Notes under the pieces: model-generated | The model's input: only the letters and a program-made list of their open reading frames with translations | Database searches by the model: none | What the model was told of the DNA's origin: nothing | NCBI GenBank assembly: GCA_024516035.1 | Contig: CM044963.1 | Coordinates: 23,691,049-23,755,048 of the forward strand | Direction of reading: 5' to 3' | Source: Bactericera cockerelli | Taxonomy: Eukaryota > Arthropoda > Insecta > Hemiptera > Triozidae | DNA: 64,000 bases | In this document: positions 41,192 to 51,500 of the stretch, piece by piece | Layout of the letters: each line of letters begins with the position of its first letter | Position numbering within the stretch: the stretch's first letter is position 1 | Position numbers and translations under genes: made by a program

Positions 41192-42455
41192 AGGGTTAGA
41201 CAATGCGTGGTACTGGTCAAGGGCTCCGTTCGCGAACTAAGTCAGTCATTAGGTCAATCAGTCAGTCAGTTTCCTACCTAGTCTGGACCGATCTTATCAG
41301 ATAAGATGGTTTCACAAGTATCATCACTATAGCAATAACATGACGGTCAATAGATTTTATTTGTATACTTATATTTATGTAGGTATATGTATTATATACA
41401 TAGCAATAACATTAAATTTATGTTTCCTAATATATTACCTATCTCCCTAGCTCCAGGCATATTCTGAGATCATCGCGAGAACTTGTGATAGGGGAACGAA
41501 GGCCTTATGATGGGGAAACAAGGCTAATGGGGATTATAATGTCTTGACTGGAACCGCACCCCGAATTTAATTTAAAGCTTGAAGAAAATCTAGCAAAACT
41601 AATCAGAAGTCTAAATTAGGGGATAAATCTGATTGTAATAAAATTGAATAAACTAAAAAGTCCATAAAAATGTGTTGAAAATGTTATTTAAAATATGTAG
41701 GTATATTTCCTTAATATTAATCTAAAAAAAAAAGAAAAAAATAATATCAATAAACTTATAAAATTTGTACTTTTGAAAAGCAGAAAGTTTATGAGGCACC
41801 CTAGCTCAACACGCCTAATTAAAATTTGCCGTGCTTCCCAAGCAAAAAAAAAAAACACAAACGACATTACAGCACCGACCTTCAGGTGCTGTATCAAGGT
41901 GTCAAAGCAAAATATGCTGGGTTCGAAACCGCATGTCCAATTTTTTTTTTCAAAGGGAAACCATATGAATGTCATAACTTTAACGGCGGCAGGAAAGGAA
42001 ATCCTCATTGATAAGTTTCTGTGACAGATGTACAGAGATGGTAGACTTTTCATAGCAAATTCATGACCGAGACCTGCCAACATTTTATTTTATTTATTTT
42101 TATTTTATTCGACAATTGATCTTGACATAATATGAATGACACGTCAAAAAAAAAGGATTAAAGAATTAATTCTGGACTCCTACCAAATGGAAACAACCGA
42201 AACCACGTGAATATGTTTTCAGTCCAAAAAATCTCACTTTTACTTAGGATACCCATTCTCCCCGCGTTCCCCTATTACAAATCCTTCAAGGAAAAACAAC
42301 CAACCAGAAATCCTTGGCTAGAAGTAATATTATTTTAATTATTTTATTTTTTATGACTAAAGTTGCTCAGTTCATCTTTGACATTAGTTCGCTTCACATT
42401 AGGATCTGCGGAAAATTGCTGTTTTTCATAGGTGAGTAATAACCATTGTTGATTT
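41192..42455. other. Intergenic stretch, no gene
   Basis: At 41862-41925 a tRNA-like antisense/sense pair (GCACCGACCTTCAGGTGC, GGGTTCGAAACCGC) suggests a worn SINE. Small frames of 60-130 residues on both strands have no recognisable domain. GTCTTGACATAA near 42119 recurs at 47293. Confidence 0.45.
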
Positions 42456-42590
42456 TTTTTTTTTTTTTTTTTTCAAGGAGAGATTTTCTTTTATTTTACC
42501 AAAAGGTTTGTAGATAAGTTATTCATAAAATAAAGTTACAAAGTTCACAAAAAATGTACATAAAAAAAGAAAAACCTATGTACTTTTTTT
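42453..42590 (-). mobile_element. Possible LINE 3' end with poly(A)
   Basis: A plus-strand T-run (42452-42473) is followed by CAAGGAGAGATTTTCTTTTA and A/T-rich sequence, in the manner of the other LINE ends here. No coding part. Confidence 0.4.
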
Positions 42591-42769
42591 TAACCCTAGA
42601 CTCTACCAATCTCTACCATTGTACGGTTAAAATTTGCTGAAATTTAAAATTTGACTTATTGCAGATATTGTAGTCTTGATGTTGACCAGAAACGTCCTTG
42701 GTAATTTTTCATTTTAGATTTTCAGTGCGTTAATTTTTTTCTTTCAAATTTGCATTTAACATTGCTTTC

Positions 42770-42957
42770 AACTGGACGGTCATATCAAGACGGGGGTGTT
42801 ACCCTCCATTCGCATGAAACTCACACACCTGCTACCCAAATTAACCTCACTCCGCCTAGGTTGGGCAGGAATGCCAGCATCACGAAGTCTTCACCTCGCT
42901 GGACGTTACTTAACTCTGAGAAACGGTGCATTCAACGCGCCATCGACACTGCCTGAA
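42770..42957 (-). mobile_element. SINE family E
   Basis: Minus strand GGCAGTGTCGATGGCGCGTT, GAATGCACCGTTTCTCAGAG, TTAAGTAACGTCCAGCGAGG, CTTCGTGATGCTGGCATTCC and GGTAACACCCCCGTCTTGAT. Near complete. Confidence 0.88.
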
Positions 42958-43207
42958 AAAAATTATTAGGTAATATAAGAATACCTTAAAATTTCTCGAA
43001 TAGTGAAATAATAATTAGGTATAAAATAATTATTTAGGTCTGTTATCGAACATTGAAAACAAATATTTGGAAGCTCCTTATGAATTGGAATTTAAACTGA
43101 ATACGGCCATGCCTCGGCGTAACGCAGCTGGTTTCCTTTGCAGTACACAAAGATCGGTTACCAGATCGGCTAAATTTTAAAAGGGCAAAACAAATAGACA
43201 AAATATG

Positions 43208-43376
43208 TTTTCTGTTTAAAGTTTAATTAAAATAGAGAGGTTAGTTTATGGCATGGATAATCAGATCTATTACCTGCCGATGAGAGCAAAAATAAGCTCG
43301 AAACAGTTTGTCCTGGTATATTCTGATATTCATGTATATCAAGTACAACTTCTCACTTTTCTGTTAGTACTAAACT
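43208..43376 (+). ncRNA. Hammerhead ribozyme unit, decayed copy
   Basis: GATGAGAGC, AAAAATAA, GCTCGAAACAG and TGTC at 43278-43312 keep most of the layout. The first core base pair position is changed (CCGATGA in place of CTGATGA) and stem III is ACAG/TTTGT, so this copy should be inactive. The TTTCTGTT end motif recurs at 43209 and 43358 (149 bp). Confidence 0.6.
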
Positions 43377-44025
43377 AATGATAAAAGACAAAATCGAGAT
43401 AATCAAGTTCGATTAAGAACTTCATTAAATTTGTCTCCATCAATATGTAAAATCTAGACTTAATAATTTTTCAAAGATATCAAAAGAATGTCTATTTATT
43501 TATTTCGCTCTAAATCTCCATCATACCTAGTATAACTTAGAAATTTATTAATAAAAATGACACACCTTCTTGGGTACCAAAATGGTAACTGTACCATTTA
43601 TTTTACATAGATTCAAATTCAATTTTTTATGTACCTAACTCGTTATGTTTAATCTGAAGTACTTTTTAGAAACTCCCCAAGGGACGCCATAGACCGAAAA
43701 AAAAACATTGCAGTAGCGAAGTTCTGATATTCCGCTAGATTTTATTAAATTAAGCCATGGTCACAGCACAGCTGACTTTATAAAATTCATCTTTACTTGA
43801 AACTTTAACATACATACTTCACGTGCCCTTCAAGGATGCAGTTTTTGGTTCTGTATAAATTATTTTACATAATCATAACATGTTTTATGTATGATTATGT
43901 ATGATTGTATACCTATGTATTATTATTATTATTATTAAACAATAATAATTATGTAATATGTTTCCTTATGTAATATGTTTCCTTCAATTTATAAGCGACT
44001 TAAACGCGTAATAATCTATACATTA
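43377..44025. other. Intergenic stretch, no gene
   Basis: AT-rich with (ATT)n at 43919-43934. Nothing coding. Confidence 0.45.
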
Positions 44026-44027
44026 TA

Positions 44028-44280
44028 CAGGGTGATCGAAACCAGTCAGCCACTATCTTTTTCTCGAGAACGGCTTGAGTAAAATATACATTCCATTTAA
44101 AATTCGGGAGAAAGGGACATGTGCCCCATTGAAAACGCCCTTAGAGGGGGTGGGTGGAGGTTCAAAATATTTTCCCAGAAAACTTCAGACATTATATTGG
44201 GGACTATTTTTTGTTTCAAGATCCTAACTCAAACCGTTCTCGATAAAAATATAGTGGCTGGGTGGGTTTTGATCACCCTG
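44028..44280. mobile_element. MITE with CAGGGTGATC ends
   Basis: The left end CAGGGTGATCGAAACCAGTC continues AGCCACTAT. The right end is the complement of CAGGGTGATCAAAACCCACC continuing CAGCCACTAT. TA precedes the left end and CA follows the right, compatible with a worn TA duplication of a mariner-type element. A further inverted pair (CTCGAGAACGG, CCGTTCTCGA) lies just inside. The 79-residue plus-strand frame across it has no meaning. Confidence 0.75.
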
Positions 44281-44407
44281 CATGTATACTGTCGTCCATC
44301 CAAGATATCTCAAGACCTCCGAAGGCTCAATTTAATATATGTTGCTAGTTCAGGCTAAAACTAAATTTGATCTAAAAATGTGTAATAATAAGAGATACCT
44401 ACCTGAG

Positions 44408-44598
44408 CAGCCATGGCGATGGCGCGTTACATGCCCCGGTTCTCGTAGGATCACCGAAGTTAAGCAACATCCAGCGAGGTGAAAACTTCGTTATGCTGGC
44501 ATTCCGACCCATCCCAGACTGGGTGAGGTTAATGTGGGTGGCAGGTATGTGAGTTTCCTGCGAATGTAGGGTAACACCCCCCTCGTGTATGGTCATAA
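44408..44598 (+). mobile_element. SINE family E, left part, interrupted
   Basis: GCCATGGCGATGGCGCGTTA, GCCCCGGTTCTCGTAGGATC, ACCGAAGTTAAGCAACATCC, CCAGACTGGGTGAGGTTAAT and GGGTAACACCCCCCTCGTGT, then GGTCAT, where a family D SINE begins. The end of the E tail is at 44770. Confidence 0.9.
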
Positions 44599-44766
44599 TA
44601 ATAATAATACTCTTTAGTGGAAGGCATCCACCAGGCGAGGTTAATGCTCAAAGCATTTTCTACCACCTGTGGTCACAAACTGAAATTAATGAGGAAAAAT
44701 TCGTGTACTAGGTGGGATTCGAAACAACGGATCCCTACGCTACCTGGATTACCAGACTATGCAGTA
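44599..44766 (-). mobile_element. SINE family D nested in SINE E
   Basis: Antisense D: AATAATAATACTCTTTAGTG, GGCATCCACCAGGCGAGGTT, TTCTACCACCTGTGGTCACA, GGTGGGATTCGAAACAACGG and CTACCTGGATTACCAGACTA. The end of the head is missing and an internal 30 bp is deleted. Confidence 0.88.
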
Positions 44767-44810
44767 CCAGGTCATGCAGTTGAAAAACGAGGTGAAACCC
44801 TGATATAACT
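44767..44810 (+). mobile_element. SINE family E, right part
   Basis: GGTCATGCAGTTGAAAAACG and AGGTGAAACCCTGAT continue the E tail. Confidence 0.75.
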
Positions 44811-45019
44811 AACTGAAATATCTAAGCAAAACAAAAAAAAAAAAATATCTTTTGACGTTATTAATTTAGGTATTGCTATAATCACTTGATCTGAGCCTTG
44901 CAATATGAAGTCTATTTTGAAAAAAAATAACATACGTTGATTATATTAATGTATGGAATTAAAAAAAAAAAAAAAAAAAAAAATTAAACTATAAACAGGG
45001 TATATGAGACAAGCAGTCT

Positions 45020-45182
45020 GGCTGGGGGACTAAAAACAATGAGAAGACCAGCATTGGCTTGGTTCTGGGGGACCTTGTCAATTATTAGCCTCCTTGTAAA
45101 GACAGTGGTAGAAGTACTGAGTTATTCCTCCACTGTCTGGCTACCATCGTTCACGATGACGCCACCCTATGATGATGATGAA
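45020..45182 (+). repeat. Repeat I with one 38-bp unit, second copy
   Basis: GTCTGGCTGGGGGACTAAAA, GACCAGCATTGGCTTGGTTC, TATTAGCCTCCTTGTAAAGA, CTGTCTGGCTACCATCGTTC and (GAT)n. Matches 22707-22870. Confidence 0.8.
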
Positions 45183-45715
45183 AGTTAAAAGGACTTATAT
45201 GTAACTAACTTATATGTATATTTAATACCGGTTTCAGCAAAATGACGATGTTATGATATACATAATTATGACTAAGATAATAGGTACTTATATCAGATAA
45301 GTTATTAATGAACACTTAACACGTTACACTTAATAGTATTTTAAAGTTAAAAATGCAAGTAGGTATTTTCATATTTTTCATAAGATCTTTTTAGAACATT
45401 AAATTTTATCTATAGGTACCAACTTCGAGGTAGGTAACAAATTCCGACCTTCATATTATTTGATTTTAAAAACAAGATCAAATCAATCCATTTTTTCTAA
45501 AATTGAATGTCTTGATTATATGCAAGTGCAATATATTATTATTGTTGCTCAACTTTGTTAGCGGTAGGCTGTCGGCTTAATTAGAAGATTTTTGAAATTT
45601 CGACTTGAGGACGTGTTGTGGGCTCTTCATTTAATCCTGTTTCATAATTTGGCCCTAAGGATCAAATATGAAACATAATTATCTATCTAGGATTTCTTAA
45701 TCCAACTTCTAATCT
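45183..45715. other. Intergenic stretch with a MITE N end
   Basis: Mostly AT-rich, no gene. TTAATCCTGTTTCATAATTT and GGCCCTAAGG at 45633-45660 are a solitary MITE N end. Confidence 0.5.
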
Positions 45716-45717
45716 AT

Positions 45718-45897
45718 GCTGATGGAATGAAGTTTTTAAAGGAGTTGGGAGAGCGGATAGCATGTGTGACAGGAGAGAAGAGAGCAAAATCATACCTAAT
45801 GCAAAGAATAAGTTTGGCTGTTCAGGTTGGAAATGTGGCGAGTGTGTTGGGGACAATGAAGAGGACAGCAGATATGCGGGAGGTGTTTTACCTATGA
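45718..45897 (+). pseudogene. C-terminal fragment of a LINE reverse transcriptase
   Basis: Sixty codons ending in TGA. They read FLKELGERIACVTGEKRAKS then YLMQRISLAVQVGNVASVLG and TMKRTADMREVFYL. The shared pattern with the frame at 22990-23247 (QR-S-A-Q-GNVASV) shows that they are paralogous ends of the same type of LINE. The 5' part is lost. It lies about 140 bp upstream of the SOD start, so the promoter region of SOD sits next to retroelement sequence. Confidence 0.6.
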
Positions 45898-45947
45898 GTT
45901 AATGAATTTGTATTTTAAATAAAAATATAATATGTATTGCATAATAT

Positions 45948-45994
45948 AATCTACGCTGAACTAAATGTATCGATCAAGCTCCTGAGGTCGGCTG
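45948..45994 (-). mobile_element. SINE family B, internally deleted remnant
   Basis: ATAATCTACGCTGAACTAAA then ATCGATCAAGCTCCTGAGGT and CGGC: the antisense body and head of a family B SINE with about 60 bp missing between. It ends 43 bp before the SOD start codon. Confidence 0.75.
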
Positions 45995-46036
45995 AATACA
46001 CCAACTATTCCCCCATCCTTCCAGCACTCCACCAGA

Positions 46037-46234
46037 ATGATCCAACACCTTCTTCTGGTCACTACGGCCTCACTGGCCGCCGCCCAGTTTGGTTTCCCCT
46101 CTCATCATGGGCGTGGCTTCCCCTCACACGAAGCTCACTTCCCCTCTGACGAGGCCAGCTTCCCCTCCCATCACACTTTTGCCGTCAACGAGGAGTTCCA
46201 AGGATATCCTGGCCCGGGCGTCCCGCAACATCTG
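46037..46234 (+). CDS. SOD exon 1: signal peptide and linker
   Basis: Encodes 66 residues beginning [17 protein letters not shown] and ending GVPQHL; donor CTG|GTGAGA at 46235. Its assignment rests on the secretion signal, the phase and the codon usage; no homology to the linker is known to me. A further small exon in intron 1 cannot be excluded. Confidence 0.78.
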
Positions 46235-48472
46235 GTGAGATACTGGTGGTCAAGTGGTTAACGCGCTACTCTGGTAATCCAGGTAGCGAAGGGATCCGTT
46301 GGTTCGAATCCCAGCCAGTGCATTTTTTTTTTTTTTTTAATACTTTTTCGTCATTTACTTTTTACAAACATATAACAATATTTAACAAGCACAAAATCAC
46401 AAATAAAATAATATTATATACATTGATAAAATGCTTAAAATTGTTTTTTTTTTTTTTTTTTTTTTAATACTTTTTCGTCATTTACTTTTTACAAACATAT
46501 AACAATATTTAACAAGCACAAAATCACAAATAAAATAATATTATATACATTGATAAAATGCTTAAAATTGTTTTTTTTTTTTTTTTTAAATTGTAGTAGA
46601 AGAGACCCGAAGTGCGCAAGCATGTGTTGGGTCTCTTATGGATATTAAAAATAAAATGTATAATATAATTTGAGTTTAAAAATATTTATAGTTAAAAATT
46701 TAATTTCCTTATTACATAATATTTCTAACACTGTTTTATTCTTTTTGCTTTTTCCTTATAATTAGTAATTTGATAGTATTTATTATTTTGTTTTTGACGT
46801 TTGAGCATTTTAACTATTCCCTTATTCTTAATCTAACAACTTTAGGGTCAAATGTTTTGGTAGTCAAATGGTTAACGTCAAATGTTGTCAAATATTGGTA
46901 GTCAAATGTCAAATATTGGTAGTCAAAAGGTTAACGCGCTACTCTGGTAATCCAGGTAGCGGAGGGATCCGTTGGTTCGAATCCCAGCCAGTGCATGAAT
47001 TTTTCTTCTTTAATTTCAGTATGTGACCACATAATAATACCTAAGACTCTGAGTGTTAGGTGGTATAAAATGCTTTAACAATATTAATCTCGCTTGGTGG
47101 TTACCTTCTACCAAAGAGTATTATTTTTATTGAAAAAGTACAATTGGGAGCCAAAAAAGAAATAAAATACACGAAGTCACAATACCTACCTACCTTTGAT
47201 ATCTATTGATATGATTGAAGTAAAATAGGTATTAGTTGTGATTTCATGGGCTAGGGGCATATTTAATACATTTTTATTTTATTTGACAAATGGTCTTGAC
47301 ATAAATAATTATGAGTGATCCGTCAGTAAAATAAATTTAAAAAAATGATTAAAATTCAGATATCAAGGGAAAATGAGTAAATGAGTTATCCATCTTATTG
47401 TGTCATTGTAAAGAAAATATATGTATGTTACTGAGCTGTTGCATACATGTAAAAAAATGAGTTACCTACTTCATCTGAGACTATGATATTGACTATGACA
47501 AATAAATATGATAAGAAATAAGAAAACATAGAGGAAACCTAGTTATGATTTAGATTATTAAAAATCACCAATCTTTCCCCAACTTGATGTTTCTTAACTT
47601 ATATGTGATCTGACGAGAGCTACTTTTTCAATACGAAATATCTAAAGTCTACTATTTAAGAACAGTCGTAGGTATGCGTATAAAACGCCCGCACCACGCC
47701 AGATGAACACATTATCTACTTAATTTCTTGCACATTGCATACCTAAAGTGTAAACAGGCGTTCATGAAAAATGTCAGATTGCAACAATTTTATGTTTCCG
47801 AAATGTATAAAATATATATGAATTGTATATAAAGTGATCACAAATAGAATATTAAAAAACAATACTTCCTATATACAATAGGTAACAGAAAGTAAAAATA
47901 TATAAATCAGTTGATAATGTTTTTCCCTATTCCTTTCCCTCAGGTGAATGGTCCAATCATGGCGGTGGCGGTTCTCAACGGTAAGACTGTCAAGGGAACG
48001 GTCCTCTTCCTCCAACCCCAACCCCAGGGACCCGTCCTGATCAGTGGAAACATCACTGGTCTCACCCCTGGAGACCACGGGTTCCATATTCACGAGAAGG
48101 GCGACATCAGCCAGGGCTGTGCGTCCATGGGCGGCCACTACAACCCCTTCAATGTGAGTATCTTGCCCCTTCATTGTTATTATCTTCCCTCTTCAATCTG
48201 AGTAAGTCGGTATTTTTCTCCTTGAATGTGATCATAGAAAATCCATATTATACTACTTGTAGGTACCCTAGTTCCTATTTCTTTCAAAGAAATAGGTGAG
48301 TTTTCTAAAATAAGACGAAATGATAAATTTTATGTTTTGTCATCTTATTGCTTGAACACCCCGTATCCTGTTAGAATAACTAATAACATGGCGGGTTTCA
48401 AATAGCTATTAATTGGCGATTGACTGTCTTTTTATTGCCAATTCTCAACTTGATAGCCATTATTTTCACCTA

Positions 48473-48507
<35 letters not shown>

Positions 48508-51500
48508 TCTCTCTTTCACACACACACACGCTTTTTCTTTCTCTCATTTTGTTCTTCCTCAATAATTTTCAATGTGTTTTCTTATGCAATATTAATCATT
48601 GTTCTTCAAATTCAAATATGCGCCCTTGAACATAATAGCTATTTTATACAGGGTCTTTAAAGCACAATCTTATGTACCTTCGAACTAGTTATACTATTAG
48701 TAAAGTGGTTAACGCGCTAGTCTGGTAATCCAAGTATCGCAGAAATCCGTTGGTTCAAATCCCACCCAGTGTATGATTTTTTCCTCATTAATCTGAGTTT
48801 GTGACCACATAATAATAAGACTCTGAGGGTTAGGTGGTAAAAAATGCTTTGAGCGTTACCTCCAACTCGCTTTATTAAATCTACGCTGAAACCGGGACTT
48901 GAACCACCGACCTCCAGGTTTCAAGTCCGCCGCCTTATCGATCAAGCTACTGAGGTCGGTTGGCCCTAAAACTATTTTATTCTTTTTCCCCAATATAACC
49001 TGGTAATATGTATGTCGTTTGCACTGATATGTTCTTCTTTAAAAAAAAAAAAAAAAAACAGTTTAACCTTAACCAGGCTATGATAAATGGCCAAACCAAT
49101 ATATCACTACAACTCAAGCTCTCTTAGACACCTATCTATTACGACTAAAGTATTGGTCGTAAAAACAAACATTGTTACCTGGCTTATCTATTCAAATTAG
49201 CGAATTATACAGGGAGGAACTAGAAATGTTATTATTATTTAATGCTTTATCGGTAAACTACATGATACATTCTGCAACACAGGACATGAAATGAAAAGAA
49301 CTCAATAGAATATGTAGTGAAAGGGGCGAGGGGCGAAGAGAAAGCCACCTTCGCCAAGAACAGACAAAATAATATATTAAACGTTAAAGTTAAAGTTAAG
49401 CAACGACCAGCGACGCCAAAGCGCGACGTAAGGTCTTGGTGGTTAAACACCTAGACCACAAACACTTTGGTGGATAAACAGTTTCATCACTTATATTCGG
49501 AATCGCATGTGATAGAACATGTTGGAAAAAGGTGAAGAAAAGAGGAAACAACTCTTTCAATTTCTGTGTTACATCCGGTATGAAACTGTCAGGTTCAGGA
49601 CTATAACAAAGTGGGTATTGTCTTACTAATCACGTATTGGGAATTTCTTATGTATCTATCACTTCAAAGCAAAGTCTATCACTTCAAAGCAGGCACTGAT
49701 TTAAGGGGAGTGGCCTATCTAGGGTACCAGTAAAAAAACAGAAACTAGGAGGCCAAGTAAAGGGAGCTAGGGGGCCAAATAACAGTAACAAAGGTAGTGG
49801 ATAACGGTAAGGGGAGGCAAATATCTGTAATTTGGGGGCCAAATAACAGTAAAAAATTGAACTAAATAACAGTAACTAGAGGGCCAAATAACGGTAACCC
49901 GCGGCGCCAGTCAAAAAACAGTAACTAAGGGGCCAAGTTAAGGTATAGCTAGGGCGTCAGATAACAGTAACAAAAGGAGTGGATAACGGTAAGGGGTGGC
50001 AAATAGCAGTAACTTGGGGGCCAAATTATAGTAAAATTTGGGCTAAATAACAGTAACTAGAGGGCCAAATAACAGTAACAAAAGGAGTGGATAACGGTAA
50101 GGGGTGGCAAATAACTGTAACTTGGGGGCCAAATAATAGTAAAAATTGGGCCAAATAACGGTAACTAGAGGGCCAAATAACGGTAACTAAGGGGCCAAAT
50201 AACGGTAACTAAGGGGCCAAATAATAGTAACTAGGAGGCGCCGCCGGGCCGGCAGTGCCCCGTACTGCCTGTTTTTCAGCTTTTGTCCGCCTCTCTAAAA
50301 TCGATCCTGTTTATACATACACATTTCAAACTTGATGAAGCTCAGGATAAGTCATTAGGAGAAAAATGTTTGCTCGTAACCTGAGAATCTAAATTTGTAA
50401 ATCCGTACCTGTTTGAATGTGAAAAGTGTGTTCAATGTGCACAACATGTTGTTTACAACAGCAATAAGATGTAATGATAATAATAATAATGATTAATGAC
50501 AGTTCCTGTATAATGATAACAATAGCATAAAATAGAGGTAAGTAGGTAGGTAATATATTACAATTTATCAGGACAAATAGAAGTGTCCTGACTTACTGAC
50601 GCGTCACCTTGAACAAATTGTCATTAGGAGAAGAGAGAGAGAGAGAGAGAGAAATATAAACATGCCTTCTTACGTCAGCTCATTTCAATATCAATCTACT
50701 GGTAATACACAAAATAACACCAGTTCTCGTTCAGTCACTGAAGTTAAGCAACGTCTAGCAAGTTTAAGACTTGCATTTGGTGACCACAAAACTCGAACTC
50801 TCATGATGAAAGAAGCTATGTTTGGCTGCCCCACGCTGGGATGGTTGGGTGAAGTTACTGAGTGTCGCTGGTTGGTGAGTGAATGAAGGGTAAAACCCCC
50901 TTCTTATTCTGACCTTAGATAAAGACGTTAAACGCCCAGACATAAAAGTAATAATGGTGATGCACTACTTTAACTTACTATGCCTTGCTTTAATATCTTA
51001 TATATAAAACAGAAAAAAAGACTACCTATGTTTGTTTGTTTGTCCGGAGTTGTTTAGCCAATACGGTAAGAGATAGCGAAAAATGTCTCAGAATTGACCC
51101 CCCCAAAACCATTATCGCTTTGTCCAGAAAAATTATAAAAAGTTCAAAAAGGCATTGCTGTCCAGCAGTACGGCCATGCCTTAGTAAATTTGAAATTTAG
51201 TCCTGTTGCAAAGCACGGGCAAACAGCTAGTATCTTATAAAGTTCAAAAGAGGAAAAAATCCTGGATGAAAGAGAAATTTTCCAGGTCAAATTTACCATA
51301 GTCAATTTCAACTGTATTAATGTTATTAATCATCATCATTTCCTACACCTTCTCCCGTTCAGACGGGGTCGGCGTTTTAGGATAGAGTCCCTTCCCTTCT
51401 CTCTTATATCACTATTCACATTTTTTTTTTAGATGAGTGTTTCACAGTCTTTTTTTATTTCGTAGCTATGGAACAGGAGCTACTGTAGACGCTTGTGGTC

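Larger units (their letters stand above)
46235..47943 (+). other. SOD intron 1
   Basis: 1.7 kb, phase 0, acceptor TTTCCCTCAG. A family D SINE head starts 11 bases after the donor, followed by poly-T-led LINE ends, a full D SINE, and about 800 bp of AT-rich sequence without features. Confidence 0.85.

Noticed and set aside
45937..46149. Alternative frame overlapping SOD exon 1
   Set aside because: Lacks a signal peptide or phase fit to exon 2; it begins in a SINE remnant.
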